Below, piece after piece: positions 42,517 to 50,180 of a stretch of 64,000 nt of DNA; position 1 is the first letter of the stretch; every line of letters starts with the position of its first letter. Under the pieces are notes generated by a model. It saw only the letters and a program-made list of their open reading frames with translations. It did not search any database and was not told where the DNA came from. Where the stretch lies: the NCBI GenBank assembly GCA_964586225.1, contig CAZPHD010000004.1, forward strand, positions 1 to 64,000, given 5' to 3'. The DNA comes from JANJUB01 sp964586225. GTDB taxonomy: Bacteria; Armatimonadota; Fimbriimonadia; Fimbriimonadales; Fimbriimonadaceae. The translations under genes and the position numbers were made by a program.

Positions 42517-43109
42517 ACCTTGGTTCAGTCGCTGAGTGGAATGCGTTCTCCCATGGGAAGTCCAAGGAGCTAACGAAGCTCTGTCAGGACCTGGCGAACG
42601 GTTTGAGCGTTGACGCCTTCGGCGGCCAGATGCATGATGTTCTGCTTCGCGGGCACAGCGGTTCCTGGCTTCGAGGCAAAGCGCGGTCACGTCGAGACCC
42701 ATTGGTCTCATTGTCGCCAGATGATGTCCTTCGCGTTCGTGATGTTCACGACCTGGAAGGCGATTATCTTGCTGGCTTCCTAGATGACCTCGACCGGGGA
42801 AGATACACGAAGGCAGATGGAAGCCTAGACCGAGCGGCGATTGAACGTCGAGCGCGGATGTACGGTCAGCGGTTCAGAGGAACGACCAACGAAGCGTTCG
42901 TCGAGACCAGTCCTGATGATGACCAGTTTAGGTGGGTGCTGGGCGTAGCTGAGCACTGTTCAGGATGTTTGGAGATGGCTGATTTGAGCCCGTTCTCCAA
43001 GGATGAACTATGGACATATCCTGGCGCGGGTGACTTGGATTGTGTGACCAACTGTCGCTGTCACATCGAGAGAGTCAGTGATGGTCTGGCTGGGTTTAGA
43101 GCCAGTTGA
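42513..43109 (+). CDS. Minor head protein (phage head morphogenesis type)
   Basis: A 198-aa protein between portal and protease, the position of SPP1 gp7/Mu F-like proteins. Its C-terminus has EHCSGCLEMADLSPFSKDEL and CVTNCRCHIERV, the CxxC and C-x-C pattern of that domain. TTG 42513 overlaps the portal stop by 4 nt. Likely internal head or ejection protein. Confidence 0.8.
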   Translation: MNLGSVAEWNAFSHGKSKELTKLCQDLANGLSVDAFGGQMHDVLLRGHSGSWLRGKARSRRDPLVSLSPDDVLRVRDVHDLEGDYLAGFLDDLDRGRYTKADGSLDRAAIERRARMYGQRFRGTTNEAFVETSPDDDQFRWVLGVAEHCSGCLEMADLSPFSKDELWTYPGAGDLDCVTNCRCHIERVSDGLAGFRAS

Positions 43110-43224
43110 TATTGACAGCCAAGATACTGCCAACTAGCACCATCAAGCCAATAGCAATCGCCCCAATGCGCCTGGGCACTGGAGCTTGCTCCCAGAGTTC
43201 CTTCAGTGATTGCTGAGAATCCAT
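43096..43224 (-). CDS. 42-aa single-TM microprotein
   Basis: ATG 43224 to TAA 43096: MDSQQSLKELWEQAPVPRR followed by a transmembrane helix (IGAIAIGLMVLVGSILAV) and NINWL. TATATA lies 7 nt before the ATG on this strand. It overlaps the minor head gene tail-to-tail by 14 bp. Lies leftward inside the late operon; unknown function, perhaps a moron gene. Confidence 0.6.
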   Translation of the reverse strand: MDSQQSLKELWEQAPVPRRIGAIAIGLMVLVGSILAVNINWL

Positions 43225-43269
43225 GATTGTCTATATACCGTGTTCGATGCCCTAAAGTCAGGTCCCCCG

Positions 43270-43278
43270 GCTAACGAC
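43270..43278 (+). promoter_or_regulatory. Late motif copy c, GCTAACGAC
   Basis: 4 nt before GTG 43283 (protease). Confidence 0.7.
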
Positions 43279-43282
43279 CGGC

Positions 43283-43864
43283 GTGAACTTAGAGCGCAAG
43301 TCCCTTCCCCTATCCGATGTCAAGACCGATGACGCTGGTCTGCTGTCAGGTTATGCGAACGTCTTCGGCAACGTTGACCGTGCCGGGGAGATTGTCGAGC
43401 AAGGCGCATTCGTCAACCTCGATTCATTCCTCAAAGATGGATTCCTCGCTGTTGACCATGACTGGTCTGTTCCAGTTGGGTTCTTCACGTCAGCCAAGCA
43501 GGATGAGCATGGTCTGTACGTCGAGGCGCGATTCCATGACACGACACGCGCCCAGGAAGTCCGACAAGTTGTCCTCGAACGGCTAGCCGCAGGCAAGTCG
43601 GTGGGAATGTCCATCGGCTATCGCGTGCTGGCTGATGAATGGACTGACGGCGTTCGCTATCTCAGTCAAGTTGAACTGTTTGAAGCATCGGTCGTGACGG
43701 TTCCTGCAAATCCTGCCGCGCAGGTTCTAGGCGCTAAGTCTGTTGAGCCTGACTTTGAATCTATCGCTGATTCTGCTGATGAAGCCATTAAGGATGTTCT
43801 GGGTCAAACGCGCCTTGTGCGCTCTTATCTGAGCTACCTGCATCGCAAGCACATCCGGTCGTAG
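43283..43864 (+). CDS. Prohead maturation protease (U35/HK97)
   Basis: A 193-aa HK97-family protease. Begins LERKSLPLSDVKTDDAGLLS, then GYANVFGNVDRAGEIVEQGA, catalytic His59 in AVDHDW, and catalytic Ser110 in GKSVGMSIGY; ends VELFEASVVTVPANPAAQVL. It cleaves scaffold and capsid N-termini during head maturation. GTG 43283 is chosen from its late motif. Confidence 0.93.
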   Translation: MNLERKSLPLSDVKTDDAGLLSGYANVFGNVDRAGEIVEQGAFVNLDSFLKDGFLAVDHDWSVPVGFFTSAKQDEHGLYVEARFHDTTRAQEVRQVVLERLAAGKSVGMSIGYRVLADEWTDGVRYLSQVELFEASVVTVPANPAAQVLGAKSVEPDFESIADSADEAIKDVLGQTRLVRSYLSYLHRKHIRS

Positions 43865-43867
43865 TCC

Positions 43868-43876
43868 GCTACCGAC
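43868..43876 (+). promoter_or_regulatory. Late motif copy d, GCTACCGAC
   Basis: 5 nt before ATG 43882 (major capsid). Confidence 0.65.
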
Positions 43877-43881
43877 CGGCA

Positions 43882-45081
43882 ATGAACAGGTTAGAACTGA
43901 TTCAGTCTCTCGATGCGAAGCGCGCAGATATCGAGAAGGCTTTTGCCAGCGCGCGTGATGAGAACGGCGAGTTTAAGGCTGATGCTGATGTCGAGGCTAT
44001 CGAGGTACTTAGTGCCGAGGTTACTGACCTTGAAGCCAAGCTCGATGGTCTAAAGCGACTTGACGAGATTGACGCAAAGCGCGCAAAGGTCTCTGATTAC
44101 GCTCGACCTTCCTTCGCTGTCCCTGAAGTATCTGACCGTCCGAAGTCCTTCGGAGAAGCATTCGCCGAATCCAAGTTTGCTGACCAGCTTCGGCTGAGCG
44201 GCAATGCCAAGTCTGAACTTGACCTTGAAGTCAAGACCCTGTTCAGCACTGGTGCTGGCTGGGCACCTGCTCAGGTGCGGGACGACCGAGTTGCTCTTTA
44301 TCCGACTCGCGCTTTGCGCTTGTTTGATGTTCTGCCTTCGATGGAGTGGGGCGCTTCCGCTTACCGCTTCATGGAGGAGACCACCTTCACGAACAACGCC
44401 GCTGAGCGCGCTGAGTCCGTTGAAGGCACCCTCGCTGCATACGCTGAGTCTGCGTTCGCTCTGACCGAGCGTTCAGTTGACCTGCGAATGGTCGCGCACA
44501 GCTTGCCGATGAGCATCGAGCAGCTGGAAGACGTTCCTGCGGTTGCTCAGTATCTGAACGACCGACTCGTTTATGGTCTTCAGGCTCGCGCCGAGTATCA
44601 GTTGGTCAACGGCAACGGCACCGCGCCGAACATCCGTGGTCTTCTGAACATCAGCGGCATTCAGACCCAAGCTAAGGGCGCTGATTCTGCGGCTGACGCT
44701 CTGTACAAAGCGATGACGCTCGTTCGCGTCAACGGCCACGCTGAGCCAAATCTCATCGTCATGCACCCAACCGACTGGCAGGGCATTCGCCTCGCTCAGA
44801 ACGTTGGCGGTCAGTATGTTTATGAGACAAATCTCGCTGCGGCTGGTGCAACGGCGCTGTTCGGCGTTCCTGTAGTCATCACGACTGCAATCGCTCAGGG
44901 CACTGCTTTGACGCTCGACACATCTCATGTAGCTGTCATCAACCGACGCGGCGTTCGACTTGCGACGACTGAGAGCCACGACACAGACTTCACCAACGGT
45001 GTGGTTCGCGTGCGTGCTGACGTTCGACTTGCACTCGCTGGCTATCGCGGTGTGGCAATCGCTAAGGTGACCGGTCTGTAA
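43882..45081 (+). CDS. Major capsid protein (HK97 fold)
   Basis: A 399-aa HK97-type capsid protein. N-terminal ~110 residues form a coiled-coil delta/scaffold domain (LIQSLDAKRADIEKAFASAR; LSAEVTDLEAKLDGLKRL). The capsid domain follows (FRLFDVLPSMEWG-type: LRLFDVLPSMEWGASAYRFM; LVNGNGTAPNIRGLLNISGI; NLIVMHPTDWQGIRLAQNVG; LFGVPVVITTAIAQGTALTL; VRVRADVRLALAGYRGVAIA). Preceded by its protease, as usual. Overlaps the next gene by 1 nt. Confidence 0.95.
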   Translation: MNRLELIQSLDAKRADIEKAFASARDENGEFKADADVEAIEVLSAEVTDLEAKLDGLKRLDEIDAKRAKVSDYARPSFAVPEVSDRPKSFGEAFAESKFADQLRLSGNAKSELDLEVKTLFSTGAGWAPAQVRDDRVALYPTRALRLFDVLPSMEWGASAYRFMEETTFTNNAAERAESVEGTLAAYAESAFALTERSVDLRMVAHSLPMSIEQLEDVPAVAQYLNDRLVYGLQARAEYQLVNGNGTAPNIRGLLNISGIQTQAKGADSAADALYKAMTLVRVNGHAEPNLIVMHPTDWQGIRLAQNVGGQYVYETNLAAAGATALFGVPVVITTAIAQGTALTLDTSHVAVINRRGVRLATTESHDTDFTNGVVRVRADVRLALAGYRGVAIAKVTGL

Positions 45082-45272
45082 TGGCTAGTCCTAACATTCC
45101 AAGCCTTGGCGTTCTCTACAACGCCGGTGCTCCGACCAATGGAACAAGCGGCACGTTTGCAGGCATCGCGATGAAGGGCGCGCTGTTGGTTGATACAACC
45201 AACGCGATTCTCTACATCAACACGAATACGCAAGCGTCACCAACTTGGACCAAAGTCGGAACGCAGACCTGA
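45081..45272 (+). CDS. Head decoration or fibre-like small protein
   Basis: A 63-aa Gly/Ala/Thr-rich protein (SPNIPSLGVLYNAGAPTNGT; LVDTTNAILYINTNTQASPT), starting 1 nt inside the capsid stop (TAATG). The pattern of a small beta protein with N-T-Q-A-S-P-T-W resembles capsid decoration or head-fibre proteins. It ends before a terminator, so it is the last gene of the capsid transcript. Confidence 0.6.
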   Translation: MASPNIPSLGVLYNAGAPTNGTSGTFAGIAMKGALLVDTTNAILYINTNTQASPTWTKVGTQT

Positions 45273-45304
45273 TTTGTAACCTTCTTGTCGAAGACCATCC
45301 TGAA

Positions 45305-45338
45305 GGGGACTCCGTATGGAGTCCCCTTCTTGCTTTGT
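45305..45338 (+). terminator. Rho-independent terminator after capsid genes
   Basis: GGGGACTCC-GTAT-GGAGTCCCC (45305-45326) followed by TTCTTGCTTTG. Late motif e begins 13 nt after the stem. Confidence 0.85.
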
Positions 45339-45339
45339 A

Positions 45340-45348
45340 GCTAACGAC
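45340..45348 (+). promoter_or_regulatory. Late motif copy e, GCTAACGAC
   Basis: 7 nt before ATG 45356, 13 nt after the terminator stem. Confidence 0.75.
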
Positions 45349-45355
45349 TGGCAAG

Positions 45356-45586
45356 ATGATTGTATCGACACTGACTCTTTGGGAGACTGACGACCGGTCC
45401 CGGCTTGTACCTGACCTACATCCTGATTCAAGGTTCTTGTTTTGTGTTCCAGGTGACGAACTTGATGGCGCGCGTGCTGCGCGATACACCGATTACATCA
45501 CGCCAAAGACTGAAGCTAAGGCTATCGAGGCACCGGCTGAGACAAAGCAAATCACGGCAAAGCAGACTAAGTCTGGGGGCAAGTAA
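45356..45586 (+). CDS. Hypothetical small head-region protein
   Basis: A 76-aa protein (IVSTLTLWETDDRSRLVPDL...TKQITAKQTKSGGK) with a Lys-rich tail; no family recognised. Position between capsid and connector genes suggests a head accessory role. Its stop overlaps the next start by 1 nt. Confidence 0.6.
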   Translation: MIVSTLTLWETDDRSRLVPDLHPDSRFLFCVPGDELDGARAARYTDYITPKTEAKAIEAPAETKQITAKQTKSGGK

Positions 45587-46158
45587 TGCCCTGGTTAACA
45601 GACCTCGAAGTAGGGTGTTATCTTGTCGAGACAAAGCTACTCGACAGCGTTCCTGCTGACCCATCATGGCTGAACGCGCTCTGCGAGCTGGTCAAGGCTC
45701 GATGGCAACGAGATACAGGCTGGAATCCCTATCTGGTCGCGGATGCGACGGACCTTGCGCTTCGCACAAGAAGCAAGGTTCTCGACCTGCCAAGCGTTCT
45801 GCGGTCTCATTCCGCACTCACGTTCGATGGCGAAGCACTCACTGAGAACACTGACTACATGCTGATTGGTCGGGGCGAGACCGTTCGGTTCCTTTGCAGT
45901 TTGCCGACTGTTGGCGCATCTGTTGAGATAGCTGATGCGGTTCTCGGTCGAGAGACTGACTTACCAGAAGATGTGAAGGCAGCTCTGCTTGCGCTGTGCG
46001 CGGCTGAGTTTGCAGTCCGTTCGGCTGGCGTGCAGGGTGTTGTTCATGATGTTAAGCAAGGCGACGTGAGCTATCGCTCGCGAGAGACTTTGCCTGAATC
46101 CATGCGCCAGACATACATGGACGCGGTTCACCGATACCGCCGGGTGGTGCTCCGCTGA
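45586..46158 (+). CDS. Head-tail connector protein (gp6-like)
   Basis: A 190-aa protein in the position of HK97 gp6/adaptor. LNALCELVKARWQRDTGWNP and PEDVKAALLALCAAEFAVRS resemble the helical adaptor fold, and the C-terminus SRETLPESMRQTYMDAVHRYRR-type end is common in this group. Overlaps both neighbours by 1 nt. Confidence 0.65.
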   Translation: MPWLTDLEVGCYLVETKLLDSVPADPSWLNALCELVKARWQRDTGWNPYLVADATDLALRTRSKVLDLPSVLRSHSALTFDGEALTENTDYMLIGRGETVRFLCSLPTVGASVEIADAVLGRETDLPEDVKAALLALCAAEFAVRSAGVQGVVHDVKQGDVSYRSRETLPESMRQTYMDAVHRYRRVVLR

Positions 46159-46517
46159 TGCTGGCGTACATGCCTCATCTGGTCGAGGTCTATCAGCCTC
46201 AGGATGTTAGCGGCGCACTGACGCCGGCCATCGAAGATGTTGCGCCCAAGACTCGTGGGGCTCGCCTTCGATGCCTTATTTATCCTGAGTCGGTCGAGGA
46301 TGTGTTCAAGGCAACGGGCATCGAGATGGCTGAGCCTTGGAGGTTATTCTGCAACGCTTGCGACGCCAACTTACTGGCTCAAGGTGCGCATGTGATTCAT
46401 GGGAATCGCAGGCTGGTTGTCCGAACTCGACCTCAGATTCATGATGCACCGCTGGGCGCGTCACACGCGACCGTGCGCCTCGAAGCACTGGCTAGAGAAC
46501 CCGAGGTGCTCGTATGA
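46158..46517 (+). CDS. Head-tail joining (stopper) protein
   Basis: A 119-aa protein in the stopper position, between adaptor and tail terminator: LVEVYQPQDVSGALTPAIED, then beta strands and RLVVRTRPQIHDAPLGASHA near the C-terminus. The fold is typical of head closure proteins; the call is by order and pattern. Overlaps the next gene by 4 nt. Confidence 0.6.
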   Translation: MLAYMPHLVEVYQPQDVSGALTPAIEDVAPKTRGARLRCLIYPESVEDVFKATGIEMAEPWRLFCNACDANLLAQGAHVIHGNRRLVVRTRPQIHDAPLGASHATVRLEALAREPEVLV

Positions 46518-46927
46518 GGGATGCACTTGTTACGGTCATCGAGGCGCTGCGTGATGAACTGTCAGCCCTTGGAACCGGCAAAATCTTCATCGGTCCCCCA
46601 CAGGTCGAGCAGACAGGCACAGACCCTTATTGGGTGCTGGACATCCTGAATCTCGAACCTGAACACATGGGACCGGCAACGACCGAATACAGGGCAGAGA
46701 TTGGCATTTATCGAGTCGCGAAGCCACCCACGGGTAAGGCTGGCGATGAGGCAAAGCTGGCTGTTCTCAGTCCACTGTTCGACGTCAGGACCTGGGCAAC
46801 AGACCTGATTGAACTTGGCTATGTTCTTGAACCGAGGTCACTGGACATCCAGATTGACCGAGATTCTGATGAGCAACAGATTGTTGCGGCCATGACCATA
46901 TCTGCTGACTGGCAAGAGTGTGCCTGA
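46514..46927 (+). CDS. Tail terminator-like protein
   Basis: A 137-aa protein: RDALVTVIEALRDELSALGT, then YWVLDILNLEPEHMGPATTE and an acidic C-terminus. Order and alpha-beta pattern match tail terminator (gpU-like) proteins that cap the tail tube. Not recognised by motif alone. Overlaps the next start by 1 nt. Confidence 0.55.
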   Translation: MRDALVTVIEALRDELSALGTGKIFIGPPQVEQTGTDPYWVLDILNLEPEHMGPATTEYRAEIGIYRVAKPPTGKAGDEAKLAVLSPLFDVRTWATDLIELGYVLEPRSLDIQIDRDSDEQQIVAAMTISADWQECA

Positions 46928-47409
46928 TGGCGACATTCCGCACGCCAAGGGCTCTGCTCGAACATCAGATTCGACGTCATCGGCTGGTTGCGCGCTTGAT
47001 GCGTGATGAGCATGAAGCGATGGTCAAGGACATCGAAGCTGAGGCGCATGTACTGACATCCGGTCGAGTCAGCACCAAGCAACTCAGGCGAATGGGACAC
47101 CCATTTGCGAGAAGCAGAGCATTGACCTCGACTCGTGGCAAAGGTGGCAGACGTTCGATTGCGCGCCTTCCAATCAATCGCCAGACCGGTCGTTTACAGA
47201 ACTCACTGACTGTTCAGAAGCGTTATGACGGTCCTCGCGGGCAGGTCTTCGTTCTGTACTTCGGCGCACGTCACGCAAGGTTTGTGCTTGCGCTGGGTGG
47301 AACTCGCCGCATGGTCGGTCGAGGCTTCTGGCGCGAACTGATGAAGCGTTCTCGAAGGGCTCAGCTGATGAGCCGTCGTCGGTTCAAATCGAGAACATCG
47401 AGACTGTAA
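46927..47409 (+). CDS. Basic tail-completion (neck) protein
   Basis: A 160-aa, strongly basic protein (ATFRTPRALLEHQIRRHRLV; LMKRSRRAQLMSRRRFKSRT). In HK97-type order this is the gp10/neck-type slot next to the tail tube gene. No clear domain seen. The start is ATG 46927 overlapping the previous stop. Confidence 0.55.
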   Translation: MATFRTPRALLEHQIRRHRLVARLMRDEHEAMVKDIEAEAHVLTSGRVSTKQLRRMGHPFARSRALTSTRGKGGRRSIARLPINRQTGRLQNSLTVQKRYDGPRGQVFVLYFGARHARFVLALGGTRRMVGRGFWRELMKRSRRAQLMSRRRFKSRTSRL

Positions 47410-47417
47410 CCAGCACC

Positions 47418-47426
47418 GCTACCGAC
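47418..47426 (+). promoter_or_regulatory. Late motif copy f, GCTACCGAC
   Basis: 7 nt before ATG 47434 (tail tube). Confidence 0.65.
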
Positions 47427-47433
47427 GGGCAAG

Positions 47434-47826
47434 ATGTCTTTATCTGCCCGCCGTTCCGGTCTTAACGTCAGTGTCTTCACTCTTGACGGCACCAGCTTGC
47501 TTTGTGAACTCGAAGATGCAACTGTATCTGTCGAAGTTCAAGATGAAGACGGTCGAGGTGTCTGCGATGAGTGGAGCTACGCATTCTCAATCAGCCGTGC
47601 CTGGACAATCGAAGCCAATTTGTTTGTTGCTGCCGCTGGTGCTCTTGGAGTCGCTGACGCTGCAGGTTCCAATAGCGTTGCCGTGGTCTTCAATACGGGC
47701 GCGAACACTTACACTGGCAATGGAGTCATCACGCAGTCTCAACACTCAGTCTCAAAGGGCGCGCTTCAGAAGTACAGCATCACCATCAAGGGTTATGGCG
47801 CGCTGACAGTCACCGCACCTAGCTAA
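47434..47826 (+). CDS. Major tail tube protein
   Basis: A 130-aa beta-rich protein (SGLNVSVFTLDGTSLLCELE; GDEWSYAFSISRAW-type region; QHSVSKGALQKYSITIKGYG). Size, composition and location just before the chaperone and tape-measure genes fit a siphovirus tube protein. It is transcribed with its own late motif and ends in a terminator, as expected for a high-copy protein. Confidence 0.7.
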   Translation: MSLSARRSGLNVSVFTLDGTSLLCELEDATVSVEVQDEDGRGVCDEWSYAFSISRAWTIEANLFVAAAGALGVADAAGSNSVAVVFNTGANTYTGNGVITQSQHSVSKGALQKYSITIKGYGALTVTAPS

Positions 47827-47851
47827 ACACGCTACTTGACGATTTAGGAGA

Positions 47852-47881
47852 GGCGCACCGTGAGGTGCGCCTTCTTTGTTT
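47852..47881 (+). terminator. Rho-independent terminator after tail tube gene
   Basis: GGCGCACC-GTGA-GGTGCGCC (47852-47871) then TTCTTTGTTT. Late motif g begins 13 nt after the stem. Confidence 0.88.
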
Positions 47882-47884
47882 GTC

Positions 47885-47893
47885 GCTATTGAC
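47885..47893 (+). promoter_or_regulatory. Late motif copy g, GCTATTGAC
   Basis: 9 nt before ATG 47903, 13 nt after the terminator stem. Confidence 0.7.
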
Positions 47894-47902
47894 CCCACGA
47901 CC

Positions 47903-48322
47903 ATGAGCATCATAGACACACTTATCAGTTCTTACACTCCCGTTCGTGACGGGAACTTCAGCATCACCCTGCCACAAGGCGAGGTTCTCACATTCAAGGC
48001 AGTGAACGACTATTCGGAGATTCGCAAGCTGGCGACGGACGGCGCGAAGTTTTGGAAGACATTGAACTCAGAACGATGCACGCCTCAACTGAAGGCTGTG
48101 AAGCCATCCGATGAAGGAACCGCTGTCCAGGCGTTCATGCTTGCGTCAACCTCAATCGAGCCGAAGCTAACTCAGCATGATGTTCTGCGCATCGCCAAAG
48201 AAGCTGGCTGGCTGTTCCTTGAGATTGTCCGTCAATACGATGCTGTTCAGGCAATGAAGACGGCTGAAGTCGAGACAGAGGAACTTGAAGCACTGGGGGA
48301 AGATTCCGCGCCGACATCCTAA
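47903..48322 (+). CDS. Tail assembly chaperone G
   Basis: A 139-aa protein between tube and tape measure: SIIDTLISSYTPVRDGNFSI, then TLPQGEVLTFKAVNDYSEIR. Position and size match the G chaperone that coats the tape measure protein. ATG 47903 is fixed by the late motif. The 3' end contains a G5 run (48295-48299) at which a -1 shift would continue into the T domain. Confidence 0.72.
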   Translation: MSIIDTLISSYTPVRDGNFSITLPQGEVLTFKAVNDYSEIRKLATDGAKFWKTLNSERCTPQLKAVKPSDEGTAVQAFMLASTSIEPKLTQHDVLRIAKEAGWLFLEIVRQYDAVQAMKTAEVETEELEALGEDSAPTS

Positions 48323-48474
48323 GGCGCAACTATCTGACCGTCGCTCGCGACGTTTACCACAAGCACATTGACGAACTGACAGAAGCGGAACTCAGGCACT
48401 GCCGCGAGTTCGTCGCGCTGGCGCTCATCGAGCAGGAAGAATCCAAGGTCTCATCCGACAAAGGTGACCTCTAA
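48299..48474 (+). CDS. T domain of tail chaperone, -1 frame
   Basis: An open -1 frame without a start codon: from GGA AGA TTC after the G5 run it reads RFRADILRRNYLTVARDVYH, continues IDELTEAELRHCREFVALAL and ends KGDL at 48474. With the 0-frame gene this would give a ~190-aa G-T fusion, the arrangement conserved in long-tailed phages. Confidence 0.7.
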
Positions 48475-48483
48475 GCTAACGAC
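48475..48483 (+). promoter_or_regulatory. Late motif copy h, GCTAACGAC
   Basis: 8 nt before ATG 48492 (tape measure), directly after the T-domain stop. Confidence 0.7.
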
Positions 48484-48491
48484 GGCTACTC

Positions 48492-50159
48492 ATGGCAGTA
48501 GCCGATACCCTCATCACCAGATACCAGCTTGACGACCGCTATTCGCAGAAGGCGAAGCAGGTCGAGCAAGCGACACGCAAAATTGGCGACGCCATGGATG
48601 GTGCTGGCAAGCGTGCCGGCGGTCTTAGCAACATCCTTGCGACCGTTGGTCGAGGTGCGGTTGGCGCACTCTCGATGCTCGGTCAGGTGGCTGGCGTCGG
48701 TGCCATTGGAATTCTCGGTTTGGCAGGCGTTGCAGTTAAGGCCTCAGCCGACATGGATTCGCTAAAGCGAGCGTTAGTCGCTGTCGCTGGTTCATCGGAA
48801 GAAGCAGAGAAGCAACTCGCACGACTGAAGGAAGTTGCGAAGGCACCAGGTCTTGGCTTCAAGGAAGCGATTCAAGGCTCTGTTCGCTTGCAGGCGGCTG
48901 GATTCTCAGCGTTGCTGGCAGAACGCGCCCTGAAGGCGTTTGGGAACGCTATCGCGACCGTTGGTGGTGGCAAGGAAGAACTTGACGGCGTCTCGATGGC
49001 GCTTGCACAGATTGCTTCCAAGGGCAAGATATCTGCTGAAGAGATTCTTCAGCTTGCAGAGCGCGTCCCTCAGATTCGCAAGGCGATGCAGGCTGCGTTC
49101 GGCACGTCCGACACGGAGAAGCTCCAAGAGATGGGCATCGAGGCTGAAGAGTTTGTCAGCCGCGTGGTCTCGGAGTTGGAGAAGTTGCCTCAGGTGACAG
49201 GCGGCGCAAAGAACGCCATCGAGAACCTCGGAGATGCACTGTTCCGTGCGTTCTCCCAAGCAGGCGATGTAATCAACAGATTCCTCATTCCTGCGATTGA
49301 GACCGTCGGTTCTTGGCTCACCTGGATGGTTGAGACTGGAGTCATCACTCGCATCGTCGAGGGCTTCCTGTCGCTGTTCAATCTAGGTTCGTCAGATACG
49401 CCAATTGTCAAACTGTTGGCATATCTGACTGCGACCTTCGAGGAACTGCCAAGTCTCGTCAGACGAGGTCTTAACTACATTGGCGAAGCCTTCGAGAAGG
49501 TTGGCCGCTACATCAAGCTGACGCTAGCCGCGGCATTCGCAATCCTTGTAACCGGTGCCGTGTTCCGGGCGATAACAGCCATCATCACAGCCTATCGAGC
49601 ACTTGGAACAACGCTCGCTGGCATAGCGGCGATTCAGGCGTTTATGGTTGGATTGGTACCTGGCGGCATCGCTCAAATAGCCATCGCGACCGCGTTAGGT
49701 GTGGCCGCGTTTGGCGGCATGATGTATCTGCTCAACAAGGTTGGTGAAGAGTTCAACAACCTCAAACCACCACCCATTTGGACGGACATTGCGACACGCT
49801 CAGCCATCTTGGAAGAGCAGTTCAAGAACCAGGCAGGCAATACGCCTGTCGGAATGCCTGGAGCCAGCGAAGCTGGTTCATCGTTGCCTGACCGTAAGCC
49901 AGCGACAGCTCTTCAAGCGATTGCCAGAGCTACCGGTGAGACGGCACGGAACACGCGTGAGCAGGTTGACCTTCAGCGCTTCGCCCTTGGCGGTGGCGAC
50001 CTTGGCAAACTCGGTGTTGACGCAGTTCAGATAAGGCGAATGAAGCGCGGTGCGATTGACGTTAATGTCAGCGGCGCAGACGAATCCATCAATCGGATTC
50101 TCAGCGAACTGCTTCGAGCAATCCTGCCTATAGCGGTCAAACAATCGCGCGGATACTAA
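48492..50159 (+). CDS. Tape measure protein
   Basis: A 555-aa tape measure protein: N-terminal helices (YQLDDRYSQKAKQVEQATRK), the conserved TMP domain (LVAVAGSSEEAEKQLARLKE, AQIASKGKISAEEILQLAER, QIRKAMQAAFGTSD), then hydrophobic segments (LAAAFAILVTGAVFRAITAI; AFMVGLVPGGIAQIAIATAL). At about 0.15 nm per residue it predicts a ~80 nm flexible tail. Confidence 0.9.
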   Translation: MAVADTLITRYQLDDRYSQKAKQVEQATRKIGDAMDGAGKRAGGLSNILATVGRGAVGALSMLGQVAGVGAIGILGLAGVAVKASADMDSLKRALVAVAGSSEEAEKQLARLKEVAKAPGLGFKEAIQGSVRLQAAGFSALLAERALKAFGNAIATVGGGKEELDGVSMALAQIASKGKISAEEILQLAERVPQIRKAMQAAFGTSDTEKLQEMGIEAEEFVSRVVSELEKLPQVTGGAKNAIENLGDALFRAFSQAGDVINRFLIPAIETVGSWLTWMVETGVITRIVEGFLSLFNLGSSDTPIVKLLAYLTATFEELPSLVRRGLNYIGEAFEKVGRYIKLTLAAAFAILVTGAVFRAITAIITAYRALGTTLAGIAAIQAFMVGLVPGGIAQIAIATALGVAAFGGMMYLLNKVGEEFNNLKPPPIWTDIATRSAILEEQFKNQAGNTPVGMPGASEAGSSLPDRKPATALQAIARATGETARNTREQVDLQRFALGGGDLGKLGVDAVQIRRMKRGAIDVNVSGADESINRILSELLRAILPIAVKQSRGY

Positions 50160-50164
50160 GCGTG

Positions 50165-50173
50165 GCTAACGAC
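50165..50173 (+). promoter_or_regulatory. Late motif copy i, GCTAACGAC
   Basis: 7 nt before ATG 50181. Confidence 0.7.
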
Positions 50174-50180
50174 GGGCAGC

